A DNA stretch of 50,411 bases from a virus. Positions 27,927 through 36,725 of the stretch are shown piece by piece. The stretch covers positions 1 to 50,411 of IMG/VR virus record IMGVR_UViG_3300042691_015059. One strand, 5' to 3'. Position 1 is the first letter of the stretch; each line of letters starts with the position of its first letter. The position numbers and the translations under genes are program-made. Under the pieces are notes generated by a model. The model saw nothing but the letters and a program-made list of their open reading frames with translations, had not been told where the DNA came from and did not search any database.

Positions 27927-28247
27927 GTGTTCAACAACGAAATCGAAGGCAATTATCCAGAGTACGTTTTGCCCGGTGTCCGCATTGTGAAAGCGGGCAG
28001 AGATCAATGTCCAGTATGTGGACATCCGACCGGGGACTGCACTGGGGATACGGCACCTCCCCGGCAAATCATTGGGGAAAGTTTCGTGAGGGACGGCCAA
28101 GTACCGGGCGCTGATGTCCTCGTTCTGGAGGACTTGTACGACGTGGTAAACATAACGCCTCGCACTCAGACCAAGGTTTTGGTTGCACGGAAAGGCTCGT
28201 ACATCACGAAAGAAAAAGCCATTCAGTATGGACTTATTTCACCCTAA
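27927..28247 (+). CDS. Conserved hypothetical phage protein, 106 aa; possibly leaderless
   Basis: GTG start at 27927; TATGGT (27915-27920) ends six bases before it. The longer frame from 27759 overlaps the divergent methyltransferase start and is rejected. The protein has CPVCGHPTGDC, then VLVLEDLYDVVN and a final VLVARKGSYITKEKAIQYG, an alpha/beta layout with a zinc-type knuckle; similar proteins occur in many actinophages without a known role. Confidence 0.75.
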   Translation: MFNNEIEGNYPEYVLPGVRIVKAGRDQCPVCGHPTGDCTGDTAPPRQIIGESFVRDGQVPGADVLVLEDLYDVVNITPRTQTKVLVARKGSYITKEKAIQYGLISP

Positions 28248-28304
28248 TTTCTGCTTATAGCAGTATGGTCGAACGCCTAAGTTAGTGAACACCCAATATT
28301 CAAG

Positions 28305-30254
28305 ATGAGAAAGCCGAAAGGTTCAACAGTGGCATCCATTGATTCAGAATTCGTCTCCCGTTACGCAGACAAAACTCCTCCGTGGGGTTTCGGTGGGCTT
28401 GGCGAAATCGTTTATTTGCGTACTTACAGTCGCCCGCTTGAAGAACTCGGGCGCAATGAAACGTGGTCCGAAACAATTCAACGTTGCATCAATGGTGCAA
28501 TTGAGATCGGTGCTGATTACACGCAGGAAGAAGCAGAGGCGCTGTTCGACCACATGTTTAATCTTCGTTGTTCACTGAGTGGGCGTTCACTGTGGCAACT
28601 TGGAACACCGCTGATTAAGAAGTTCAATGGAACTTCTTTGAATAACTGCTACTTCACTTCGGTGGAGTCAATTGAAGATTTCGAACTTCTTTTTGATTAC
28701 CTGATGCTCGGTGGTGGTGTTGGATTTTCTGTTGAACGTTCAAAGATTCATGAACTTCCAAAAATCAAGGCCGGAGTGAAAATCACTCATGAGCGAACGA
28801 ATGACGCTGACATCATCGTTCCAGACTCTCGCACTGGATGGCGCAGGCTTTTGCATTCGGTTTTGAAGTCATACTTCGACACCGGTAAGTCTTTCTCATA
28901 CAGCACGCTGCTGATTCGTGAATTTGGCGCTCCACTTAAAACCTTTGGTGGTACGGCTTCTGGACCGGGTGCCCTCATTGATGGAATCGAAGACATTTGC
29001 AAAGTCATGGAAAACAGGGTCGGAAAGAAACTTCGATCCATTGACGTTCTTGACATTTGCAACATCATTGGTCGAATCGTCGTTAGTGGCTCTTCTCGTC
29101 GTTCCGCTCAGATCGCAATTGGAGACCCCGACGACATCCTTTTCTTGCGTGCAAAGAATTGGTCAACGGGCACTGTCCCCGGCTGGCGTGCCAACTCAAA
29201 CAACTCCATTTATGCCGACGCTTACGATGAAATCATGCCTGAACTTTGGAAGGGCTATGACGGATCAGGCGAACCTTATGGATTGCTGAACCGCAAGTTG
29301 GCTCGCACTTATGGACGTATTGGTGAGCGTAAAGCAGACTCATCAATTGAAGGTTTCAATCCTTGCGCGGAAATCGCATTGGCTGATGGGGAGTCGTGCA
29401 ACCTTGCAACGATCTTCCTTCCAAACATTGAGTCTTATGAGCAGTTCACCGAAATCTCTGCACTTCTTTACAAGACCCAGAAAGCAATTACGAGCCTTGA
29501 CTATCCTTACGAAAAGACGACAACCATCACTCGCAAGAATCGTCGTCTCGGTCAATCGGTGACTGGCATTCTTCAATGCACCGAGGAGCAGTTGTCGTGG
29601 CTTTCACCGGGTTACGAATTTCTCCGTGATCTTGATGTCGAGTATTCGGCAGCAAACGGAATCCCAGAGTCGGTTCGTCTTACCACTGTTCAGCCTTCTG
29701 GAACGCTTTCACTTCTTCCCGGCCAAACGCCGGGAATCCATCCGGCATATGCCCCGTACTACATCCGTCGTGTTCGTTTCTCAAGCGCCGACCCACTGGT
29801 CGATGCTTGCCGGAAGCGTGGATACAGCGTTGTGCCGGAAGTTGGAATTGACGGTCGTGAAGATCACAGTAAGTGGGTTGTTGAGTTTCCTGCAATGTCT
29901 CCAGAGAGTGCTGTTCTTGCTAAGGACATGACTGCTATTGATCAGTTGGAGTGGGTTAAGAGGATGCAGGCGGAGTGGGCTGATAATGCGGTTTCTGTGA
30001 CCGTCTACTACCGCAAGGAAGAACTCTCCGAGATCAAGGAATGGCTGTCTAAGAATTACGACAAATCCATCAAGAGTGTCTCATTCCTTTTGCACTCTGA
30101 TCACAACTTCCCCCTTCCTCCATACGAGGAAATCACCGAGGCTGAATACCACAAGATGGTGTCTAAGATCGACTTCTCTGTTGCAATCAGCCCCAACACC
30201 AGTGGTGACTTGATGGACGATTCATGTGCTACTGGAGCCTGCCCCGTCCGGTAG
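28305..30254 (+). CDS. Class II (adenosylcobalamin-dependent) ribonucleotide reductase, 649 aa
   Basis: Reduces ribonucleoside triphosphates to deoxyribonucleotides using a B12 radical. Conserved positions fit the monomeric RTPR type: Cys115 in LNNCYF, NPCAEI (Cys354, the thiyl radical site) with Cys365 in ESCNL exactly 11 residues later, and the C-terminal CATGAC pair (641, 646) that reloads the active site. Length 649, a little shorter than the 739 of Lactobacillus RTPR. It needs no small subunit and works with or without oxygen. Confidence 0.95.
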   Translation: MRKPKGSTVASIDSEFVSRYADKTPPWGFGGLGEIVYLRTYSRPLEELGRNETWSETIQRCINGAIEIGADYTQEEAEALFDHMFNLRCSLSGRSLWQLGTPLIKKFNGTSLNNCYFTSVESIEDFELLFDYLMLGGGVGFSVERSKIHELPKIKAGVKITHERTNDADIIVPDSRTGWRRLLHSVLKSYFDTGKSFSYSTLLIREFGAPLKTFGGTASGPGALIDGIEDICKVMENRVGKKLRSIDVLDICNIIGRIVVSGSSRRSAQIAIGDPDDILFLRAKNWSTGTVPGWRANSNNSIYADAYDEIMPELWKGYDGSGEPYGLLNRKLARTYGRIGERKADSSIEGFNPCAEIALADGESCNLATIFLPNIESYEQFTEISALLYKTQKAITSLDYPYEKTTTITRKNRRLGQSVTGILQCTEEQLSWLSPGYEFLRDLDVEYSAANGIPESVRLTTVQPSGTLSLLPGQTPGIHPAYAPYYIRRVRFSSADPLVDACRKRGYSVVPEVGIDGREDHSKWVVEFPAMSPESAVLAKDMTAIDQLEWVKRMQAEWADNAVSVTVYYRKEELSEIKEWLSKNYDKSIKSVSFLLHSDHNFPLPPYEEITEAEYHKMVSKIDFSVAISPNTSGDLMDDSCATGACPVR

Positions 30255-30267
30255 GTAAACTCAGACC

Positions 30268-31077
30268 ATGAAGAAGACTTTGCAATATATGGACCTTACG
30301 GTTCCATATAACCCGACACTAGCAATCGACTGGAATGAAGATGGGGTAGTGATCCTCAAGGGCTTCATGCCGGAAGAACTCATGGTCGCCTATGAGGATT
30401 GCTGGGTAAGAAGCAACGCAACGGGCACGCGTGGAAACTTTGAAATGATTTCGAGCATGGGTTGGGATTACTGCACCCCATACCGAGATCACGAAGAAGT
30501 TCTTCAACTTTTGTCCTATGGTCCACTGCACCAAGAAATGCAAAATTTGATTGGTGAGCCGGTTGGGGTTCATTTGAATCTCACTGGATGGGTTTCCACT
30601 ACCAGAAACTGGCATCAGGACTCCTACCTCAATCCTCCACACGTTGGCGATTACTACATTGCCGCTTGGATTGCTCTTGATTCGATTCATGAGGATTCTG
30701 GACCATTCCAGTATGTTCGTGGCTCTCATAAGTGGCCTCAAGTCACTAGAGACAAGATTCTCAACGCTCTTGATCCTGAGGAGAGGGATCACCGCTGGCC
30801 TCGTTTCAGCGAGCGGATTCTCACTCCAATGTTTGAGAAAGAGATTGAACTTCGGAATGCTGAGGTGGTTACCTACCTCCCAGAGCGTGGTGATGTGCTC
30901 TTCTGGCATGGCAGGTTGCTGCACCGAGGTTCAACCCCAAATGTTGAGGGGATGATCCGCAAGTCACTCATTGCACACTATTCAGGCATCAACCATAGGG
31001 AAGATATGCCACCTGCAATCCAATATGGTCAGGGCTGGTATTTCCCTGTTGATGACCCGAATAGGGGGCCAATGTGA
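30268..31077 (+). CDS. PhyH-type Fe(II)/2-oxoglutarate dioxygenase, 269 aa
   Basis: The 2-His-1-Asp iron site is WHQD (H116, D118) and LLHRGS (H219), with an Arg ten residues later (RKSL) to bind 2-oxoglutarate; this is the phytanoyl-CoA dioxygenase family. It hydroxylates a small molecule, a protein or a modified base; the substrate cannot be read. A -10-like TAAACT ends six bases before the ATG, so it may also be made from its own leaderless transcript. It is fused by overlap to the methyltransferase gene next. Confidence 0.88.
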   Translation: MKKTLQYMDLTVPYNPTLAIDWNEDGVVILKGFMPEELMVAYEDCWVRSNATGTRGNFEMISSMGWDYCTPYRDHEEVLQLLSYGPLHQEMQNLIGEPVGVHLNLTGWVSTTRNWHQDSYLNPPHVGDYYIAAWIALDSIHEDSGPFQYVRGSHKWPQVTRDKILNALDPEERDHRWPRFSERILTPMFEKEIELRNAEVVTYLPERGDVLFWHGRLLHRGSTPNVEGMIRKSLIAHYSGINHREDMPPAIQYGQGWYFPVDDPNRGPM

Positions 31078-31655
31078 AAATGGAACTTCTTAACGCTGGA
31101 TGTGGAACGCATTACGCACGAGGCTGGGTGAATACTGACGTTTGGGAAAACGACACAACGAAGCCAGATATTCGTGTTGAACCGGGTAAGCCATATCCAT
31201 TTGAAGACAATCATTTTGATGCCGTTTTCATGGGCCATGTCATTGAACATATTGACTGGCCTTCCGTCAAGGGTTTTATTTATGAGATGTCTAGGGTGGC
31301 AAAACCCGGAGCGCCAATGCTCATAGTTGGTCCAGATGTCTATAGAACGATTCAAAGATGGTCTGAGGGTAAAGAGCCATGGTGGATGGTTGAATCCGTT
31401 CTGGAGCATCAGGAGGTCGCTCCAGAGCATCTCAAGGATCATGAGTGGTGGGATGGGGCAACTCATCATTGGAATTGCCACGAGAAAAGGGTTCTGGATT
31501 TAGTGCTAAGTATGGGATTTCCTCGTGTAGAGGTCGTCTCAGAACAGATTCCCACGGGAGACAAGTGGACTGATCCAGAAGTAAAAGGTCTTGTTTGGCC
31601 AGTAGTGCAAAAAGCACCATGGCAATTCGGGATCAGGATTATCAACAAGGATTGA
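31074..31655 (+). CDS. Class I SAM-dependent methyltransferase, 193 aa
   Basis: Motif I is LNAGCGTHY (residues 6-14), followed by NTDVW and the MGHVIEHI motif-IV-like stretch, the methyltransferase type 11 pattern. Such enzymes methylate small molecules, sugars or proteins, not usually DNA. The start overlaps the dioxygenase stop (ATGTGA), so both are one operon and may modify the same substrate. GTG at 31074 or ATG at 31080. Confidence 0.85.
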   Translation: MKMELLNAGCGTHYARGWVNTDVWENDTTKPDIRVEPGKPYPFEDNHFDAVFMGHVIEHIDWPSVKGFIYEMSRVAKPGAPMLIVGPDVYRTIQRWSEGKEPWWMVESVLEHQEVAPEHLKDHEWWDGATHHWNCHEKRVLDLVLSMGFPRVEVVSEQIPTGDKWTDPEVKGLVWPVVQKAPWQFGIRIINKD

Positions 31656-31658
31656 TTG

Positions 31659-32048
31659 ATGTCTTCTTTGGGAGATTTGGCTGATACTGGCGCACCTCAA
31701 GTTTTGAGGAAGGCTAGAGAGATTCTGGGTCAGCGTGGTTGGTCGCAAGGAATAACCAGAGACTATGTGACCGGTGAAGTTGATTTAATCGGAGCGATTG
31801 CTCTTGCTGCTGGAGCCAAAGTTTCTGATGTTGATGATCGTCCAGACCTTTTGCAAACATCAGTCCCAGAGGCAAACAGGCCAGCGGCTTATGTGGCATG
31901 GGAAACATTGGAGTGGGTTGTAGAAACTGATCCGCTTGAATGGCAGGATTCCCAGAACAGAACGATCTTCGATATTTTTAAAGTGCTAACGAAGGCGGCA
32001 GAACGATTGGAGATTTCTCATCGTTCGTCTTCGGATCAAAAGGATTGA
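31659..32048 (+). CDS. DUF6197-like protein, 129 aa
   Basis: Begins four bases after the methyltransferase stop. VLRKAREILGQRGWSQG, the LIGAIALAAG segment and the final NRTIFDIFKVLTKAAERL match the DUF6197 layout (GWxQG ... ALxxA ... T..DV...A). DUF6197 proteins are common in actinobacteria and phages; function unknown. The end overlaps a convergent gene by 71 bases. Confidence 0.8.
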   Translation: MSSLGDLADTGAPQVLRKAREILGQRGWSQGITRDYVTGEVDLIGAIALAAGAKVSDVDDRPDLLQTSVPEANRPAAYVAWETLEWVVETDPLEWQDSQNRTIFDIFKVLTKAAERLEISHRSSSDQKD

Positions 32049-32184
32049 CCCCTTCTTCACCACAACAAAAACACTCATTGACACCTGCCCACCAAACGTC
32101 CTCACAGGAAAGACAGGTTCTGAGTGAATCGCTGAACATAAAAAGTTCAGCCATAAAAACTTGAGGAATCGGAATCTTTCTCAT
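31978..32184 (-). CDS. Small zinc-binding protein, 68 aa
   Basis: CLSCEDVWWAGVNECFCCGEEG carries two CxxC knuckles, a typical short zinc ribbon. The start at 32184 has a GGGG-rich site just upstream. Its C-terminal 23 codons overlap the DUF6197-like gene on the other strand, an unusually long convergent overlap. Function unknown. Confidence 0.75.
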   Translation of the reverse strand: MRKIPIPQVFMAELFMFSDSLRTCLSCEDVWWAGVNECFCCGEEGVNPFDPKTNDEKSPIVLPPSLAL

Positions 32185-32200
32185 TGTTTCCCCCTAACGC

Positions 32201-32232
32201 AAAAACCCCCCAGCCGAAGCCGGGGGGTTTTT
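32201..32232. terminator. Strong bidirectional terminator of the structural block
   Basis: AAAAACCCCCC (32201-32211) pairs perfectly with GGGGGGTTTTT (32222-32232). It ends the minus-strand capsid transcript and faces the plus-strand genes. Confidence 0.9.
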
Positions 32233-32262
32233 ACTACCTACGAAGAGGAGCCGTCAGAATGA

Positions 32263-33597
32263 TCAGGAAGGCTCAGCGTCGAAGGTGACTGCTACGAACG
32301 ACTCCGGTCGCTTGACGGCCAGCGCAAGACGCTCTTCGGCAAGAACGACGATTGCGTTCCGAACGAAGAAGTCCGAGTGCTGTTCCGAAATGCGGATCGA
32401 AGCCTGCTCACGGTCGTACAACTGAGCGCCGGTGCCGAATGCGCCGATAAGAGCGGTGCCTTCAGAAATGGCGGGGGTGTCTACGACCGGCATACGCCAG
32501 ATGCGGGGTTCGCCACCGAGAGCAACCGAGACAGCAACGAGGTACTGACCGTTGGTGTCCTTGGTGAGTTCGATGTCTTCCCAGTCGTTCGGGTGCAGAA
32601 CAACGCCAGTTGGCTCGTAGTAAGCAAGGAAGGCGAGGGTTGCTGCACGACGAATGGCATCAGCCTTGGTGTCTGGGACCGGGCTGGTCGAACCTGCGGA
32701 CCAGTCGTAGGTCTGAACGCCAGAGGTGTTCAGGATGCCGGTGAGGTTTTCACCAGTTCCATCACCGTTGAGGATTTGAGCATCCTCTTGGAGACGGAGA
32801 CCGTAAAGAAGTTCGTTGTCGATGATCGAACGCAACTGCGGTTCGTCGGCAAGAACGTTGCGGTGTGCTGCTTCCCAGTGGGCAAGCGTGCGAACCGGAG
32901 CCTGATGGCCTTCGAAGACCATGCTTGACTGCGGCTTGGCGGCGAAGTTGCCACCTGAACGCTCTGCAACCGACGAAGCGGCATTGGTGGCGGTGGTGCC
33001 GGGGGTGGTGAAGCCGATCATGCGGAAGTATTCGATGACAGCCGAGGTCGTGGTGCGGACCGGGAAAAGGTCACGAACACGACGGGTACGCATCGGAGGA
33101 ACCACAATCGGGTCACGCTCAATGTTGCCGAATGAACCGGGGGTGCCGGAGGGGAGTGCCGAGTAGACATCCTTGAAAGCGCCAGCGGTTACGTCAGCGT
33201 GCTGAAGTACGAACGGTGAAGGCATATTTGCGCCGTTACGACCACCGTCAAGAGCCTTGAATTCGGCAGAAGCGAGGAATGCTTCACCGAGGGTCTTGAC
33301 TGAGTAGCCACGGACATCGCCCTGCTTGGCAAGCCAAGCGGAGGCCGATCCACCAACTGAATCTTCAGCAGGCTCGTTGCCCCACTGCTCTACAGACTTC
33401 ATGGCATCAAGGCTCTCAATGAGGCTCTTGATTTCCTTGATGTCCTTCATGTTGCTGTCGAACGCTGACTTCTGTTCGGTGGATACGACGACGGTGCCGT
33501 CTTCTACCCGGAAACTATCAGCGATGGCCTTGTTGTCGGCCATCTTGGCTCGTAGTGCGGCTTGTAGTTCTTCAAGCCGACCTTCATTTGAAGACAT
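32263..33597 (-). CDS. HK97-type major capsid protein, 444 aa
   Basis: Main shell protein of the head. The N-terminal 100 residues are a helical delta domain (RLEELQAALRAKMADNKAIAD) that is normally removed by the prohead protease. The fold follows with the typical E-loop region, DEPQLRSIIDNELLYGLRLQEDAQILNGDGTGENLTGIL, and the final FVRNAIVVLAEERLALAVKRPESFVAVTF strand. CAGGAGAGACAA precedes the ATG. Last gene of the right-hand operon. Confidence 0.95.
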   Translation of the reverse strand: MSSNEGRLEELQAALRAKMADNKAIADSFRVEDGTVVVSTEQKSAFDSNMKDIKEIKSLIESLDAMKSVEQWGNEPAEDSVGGSASAWLAKQGDVRGYSVKTLGEAFLASAEFKALDGGRNGANMPSPFVLQHADVTAGAFKDVYSALPSGTPGSFGNIERDPIVVPPMRTRRVRDLFPVRTTTSAVIEYFRMIGFTTPGTTATNAASSVAERSGGNFAAKPQSSMVFEGHQAPVRTLAHWEAAHRNVLADEPQLRSIIDNELLYGLRLQEDAQILNGDGTGENLTGILNTSGVQTYDWSAGSTSPVPDTKADAIRRAATLAFLAYYEPTGVVLHPNDWEDIELTKDTNGQYLVAVSVALGGEPRIWRMPVVDTPAISEGTALIGAFGTGAQLYDREQASIRISEQHSDFFVRNAIVVLAEERLALAVKRPESFVAVTFDAEPS

Positions 33598-33781
33598 TTG
33601 TCTCTCCTGTTTTTTGAAGAAAGGATAAAACCTGATTTGACGATTTGACCCGTCGGCTCAGGTAAGCACCCAGCCGCACTTAGCGTCAATTGATAAATGT
33701 AACACATTCAGACGCTTTCTAGTGAAAGGCAGTCTTTTGTTTCATTGATCCATTAACTCTTGCAATTCGTCGGCTTACTTG

Positions 33782-35194
33782 CTATTGCTTCTTTTTCCAA
33801 GGATGACCCTTTGGAAGAAGATCGTTGTCAGTCACATAGCGACTGTTATTGGGTTTCCCCGACTTAAGAATCTTCAGAAAGGCGTTAACTCGCCCCATTG
33901 CCCACTGATTCCGGGTCATCCCCGGTCTATGAGATACGGAGAAGGCTCCAGCCCCACGACGGTAAACGGACTTAAGTGTTCCAAGCGAGGTTCGTTTCCA
34001 CGACTCACCATCCGCAACACTTTCGTTATGCTCTTTAACCTTGGATTTAAGAGATGTGAGGGTGCTTTCGTCAATAATGATTGAGCGGCCCGACGAGGAG
34101 GATGAGGCGCTGCCGCGTTGATTGCGGCTTGATCCAACGATCTGATCTTCCTTTGGGGCGGGGGTCGCCGCTAGTCGATCCGAGCGACCTCTGCGCTTTT
34201 TCGCGGATTTCTCAGAATCTGCAAAATCTTCAGTGTCTGTTGATTTCTTTGATCGGGCGATCTCGCGACGAACCAAGCGGCGAACGTTTTCTTGCTGTTG
34301 TCGTCCCACTTGACCCCGATAGGCACCTTGACCAGTTTCCCGCTGATAGGTGACATGGGTCGTGCATGGCATCCAAACGGTTTCCCCGTTTCGGGCGGTG
34401 TAGCGGCGAATCCCAATGCAGCCAATCTGACGGCTACGGATTCTTGCAGATGCCGGATCGGTGTAGGTGTCTGGGTCTGTGACACGGGGAACGAACTGAA
34501 CGATGGCCTTGCCGCTGACGAGTCCACCGGAAGGAAGGGTTTCGATTCCTAAAACCCCACGTTCAATGAGTTTTTGCCATTCCTTGCCATTGTTCCTGAC
34601 CCTGTTCAAATAACGCTTGCGTTTTTTGTGTTTAGCGGAACGATGGATTGAAGATGAAACCAAAGATTTTTCCGTCTCTGGCTTATCTTTCACTACTAAA
34701 AGATTTTCTGGGATGACCCAAAATTTGCAAATTGCTTCAGGGTCGATGTCCCCACGAACAAGTTCGCATCCACGAGGACCGACATAGAAGGCACAGTTTG
34801 CACAAACCATGCCTTCCTCCTTGAAGGGATTCTTTTCTGCTTCTACATAATGGGCACCGTTCGGGCCAATCCCCTGATCAAAAACCCCATGCTCCTCAAC
34901 GATTGCCTCAAGGTCTTCGTAGAGGTCTTCTTGCCTGTCGTTAAGGGGGTAAATGTCTTGATTGGCGGCGGACTTTTCCATTACAACCGACTTCACTTTC
35001 GCCTTTTTGGGCTTAGCACTTTGCTTAACGGGATCGGGAAGATCATTGGGAATAGCGATTTCTCCGCCAGCCTCAATTATCTCATTGTATTCAGCAAGGA
35101 TTTGCTCATCTTCTTCATTCTGAGGTTTAATCTCACCCGTGCCTAAAGCGATCATCCTTGAAATCAATTCATCTGAAGATTTGAATTTATTCAT
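33782..35194 (-). CDS. Structural-block protein with HiPIP-like Cys motif, 470 aa
   Basis: Residues about 130-160 read CANC, eight residues, C, then ELVRGDI and a fourth Cys (EAICKFW), the four-Cys spacing type seen in high-potential iron-sulphur (HiPIP-like) clusters. The centre is basic with Arg-rich helices, then a Ser-rich linker. The C-terminal part (SLGTLKSVYRRGAGAFS ... TRNQWAMGRVNAFL ... DNDLLPKGHPW) is a module I believe recurs in phage head-associated proteins. Not identified further. It may be packaged in the head. Confidence 0.75.
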   Translation of the reverse strand: MNKFKSSDELISRMIALGTGEIKPQNEEDEQILAEYNEIIEAGGEIAIPNDLPDPVKQSAKPKKAKVKSVVMEKSAANQDIYPLNDRQEDLYEDLEAIVEEHGVFDQGIGPNGAHYVEAEKNPFKEEGMVCANCAFYVGPRGCELVRGDIDPEAICKFWVIPENLLVVKDKPETEKSLVSSSIHRSAKHKKRKRYLNRVRNNGKEWQKLIERGVLGIETLPSGGLVSGKAIVQFVPRVTDPDTYTDPASARIRSRQIGCIGIRRYTARNGETVWMPCTTHVTYQRETGQGAYRGQVGRQQQENVRRLVRREIARSKKSTDTEDFADSEKSAKKRRGRSDRLAATPAPKEDQIVGSSRNQRGSASSSSSGRSIIIDESTLTSLKSKVKEHNESVADGESWKRTSLGTLKSVYRRGAGAFSVSHRPGMTRNQWAMGRVNAFLKILKSGKPNNSRYVTDNDLLPKGHPWKKKQ

Positions 35195-36357
35195 GGCTCT
35201 AAATCCTTAGGTGAAGAATCAGAATAACTAGAAAAGCCTTTAAGTTTAGCCGGTGGCTTCTCAGTGTCCTTTGAAGGCTTAGCGCCAAAGCCAAAAAGTT
35301 TGAACTTCTTGGCCTTCTCATTAGCCGCCTCAGACTTCTTAGGCTTCGGCGGAATACCCTTCTTCAAGAACCTTTGATAAGCAAACTTGTCAAGCACCTC
35401 AAGTTTCTCACCCTTCTTCTTTTGGGCAATCAAACGAGGAGGCTTGTTTAGATTGTTTGCATCGTAAAGGTAAAACTCGTCAAATAGGTCGTCTTTAAGT
35501 GCTTGAGGAACGACCCGAGAAACCTGACCATGAATGTATTCCACCTGATGACTTGGAACTTTCCGACCCGTCTTTTTGAAACGCTCCTCGTTGAGTTTTT
35601 TTGCCAGTTCAAGGTCAGTGGTCATGTAGTTGGCGACAACCCTATGGCCGTTTTTACGCAGACCACGGACTCGGCTTTTTAGTCCTTCGTAGTTTCCGTC
35701 TCCGGTTGTATCGAAAATGATGTCTGCTTCATCGTCAAGTAAAGCGTCAGTAACGACCGAGTTGATGTGCTTGGATTCATCATGAACGATACTTGCCGCA
35801 TCTTTGGCACCATTTTCACGCCAAAGTTGATACTCGGGGATGAATTCCTTCATCTCGTCAGCATCAAGTTTTACAGCAGACTTTGAACCCTCTAGCGATG
35901 GTAGGCCCGCTTCAAGGGCACTGGATTTCCGACTGGCTGGACCACCACCAAGGAAAAACACTGTCGGATTATCACTTTTCCCTTTAGATCGGGAACGATA
36001 AATGTCAACAATCCGAGCATGAAGTTTTTGACGTTGGGGTGTCCAGTCGCCTCTCTCGTCAGTAAGAGTTGCTGATGTCGGCTTTTTTTTAAACGACAAA
36101 ATCGGTCCGATTAGCCGCTGTTTCGGCATTTTTAGTTTTTCGGCTGGCTCCGGTTTTTTTATTTTCGGTTTGTTTATTTTTGCCGCACCAACAGAACCCG
36201 GAACTTTTGGTTTTGGGGTAACAGGTCGCTCTAATGGCGTTCCGTCAAACTCAAGACCATCACCATCACCATCACCGCCCTTTATTGGGGCGGAAACTGA
36301 ACTTGCTGCTCTTTTCAGAGGCTTGCCGAAACCGGGCAAACGATTTCGCTTGCCCAT
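35191..36357 (-). CDS. Zeta-toxin-like kinase in the head operon, 388 aa
   Basis: A P-loop FFLGGGPASRKSS (about 134-146), the VKLDADEMKEFIPEY strand-helix, and FDTTGDG with a following NYEGL helix make this a zeta-toxin family domain, which in bacteria phosphorylates UDP-N-acetylglucosamine and stops wall synthesis. Here it has a long basic N terminus with GGDGDGDGLEFDGTP and a Lys-rich C-terminal tail. It lies between structural genes, so delivery with the DNA or a head-assembly role is possible. ATG at 36357 chosen; a longer start at 36426 lacks a better site. Confidence 0.85.
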   Translation of the reverse strand: MGKRNRLPGFGKPLKRAASSVSAPIKGGDGDGDGLEFDGTPLERPVTPKPKVPGSVGAAKINKPKIKKPEPAEKLKMPKQRLIGPILSFKKKPTSATLTDERGDWTPQRQKLHARIVDIYRSRSKGKSDNPTVFFLGGGPASRKSSALEAGLPSLEGSKSAVKLDADEMKEFIPEYQLWRENGAKDAASIVHDESKHINSVVTDALLDDEADIIFDTTGDGNYEGLKSRVRGLRKNGHRVVANYMTTDLELAKKLNEERFKKTGRKVPSHQVEYIHGQVSRVVPQALKDDLFDEFYLYDANNLNKPPRLIAQKKKGEKLEVLDKFAYQRFLKKGIPPKPKKSEAANEKAKKFKLFGFGAKPSKDTEKPPAKLKGFSSYSDSSPKDLEP

Positions 36358-36358
36358 T

Positions 36359-36724
36359 TCACTTCTTCTTTTCTGCTGGCTTTTCTTCCGGCTTTTCTTC
36401 CGGCTTAGCCTTTTTGATTTCGTCAATCATCTTCTGGACGCGCTTAATATTTTCGCCCGTATACGGAAGTACCTCAATGTTTTTTCCGTATCCACCAGAG
36501 GAAATAGCGTCAGTGCGAATTAGTTCATTCGCCATTTCTTCGTAGTCCTTGCCCTTCATCCCTGCCATGTCGGCGGTGAGTCCAGATGCAACATCAAAGT
36601 AAATGGTTCCAGCACGTCCACTGGCATTAGTGCTTTCTCGCGTCACGACAACGGTCATCATCGGAACTTCACGACGTTCTTTTTTATCCCATTGGGTGTA
36701 GACGATTGCTGTTGGCTTGATCAT
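36359..36724 (-). CDS. Hypothetical protein with Lys/Glu/Pro tail, 121 aa
   Basis: AAGGAGAATTAAA precedes the ATG at 36724. The body is alpha/beta (TAIVYTQWDKKERREVPMMT) and the last 25 residues are KPEEKPEEK-type repeats, a tail often seen on proteins that bind the inside of capsids. No family recognised. Confidence 0.75.
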   Translation of the reverse strand: MIKPTAIVYTQWDKKERREVPMMTVVVTRESTNASGRAGTIYFDVASGLTADMAGMKGKDYEEMANELIRTDAISSGGYGKNIEVLPYTGENIKRVQKMIDEIKKAKPEEKPEEKPAEKKK

Positions 36725-36725
36725 T

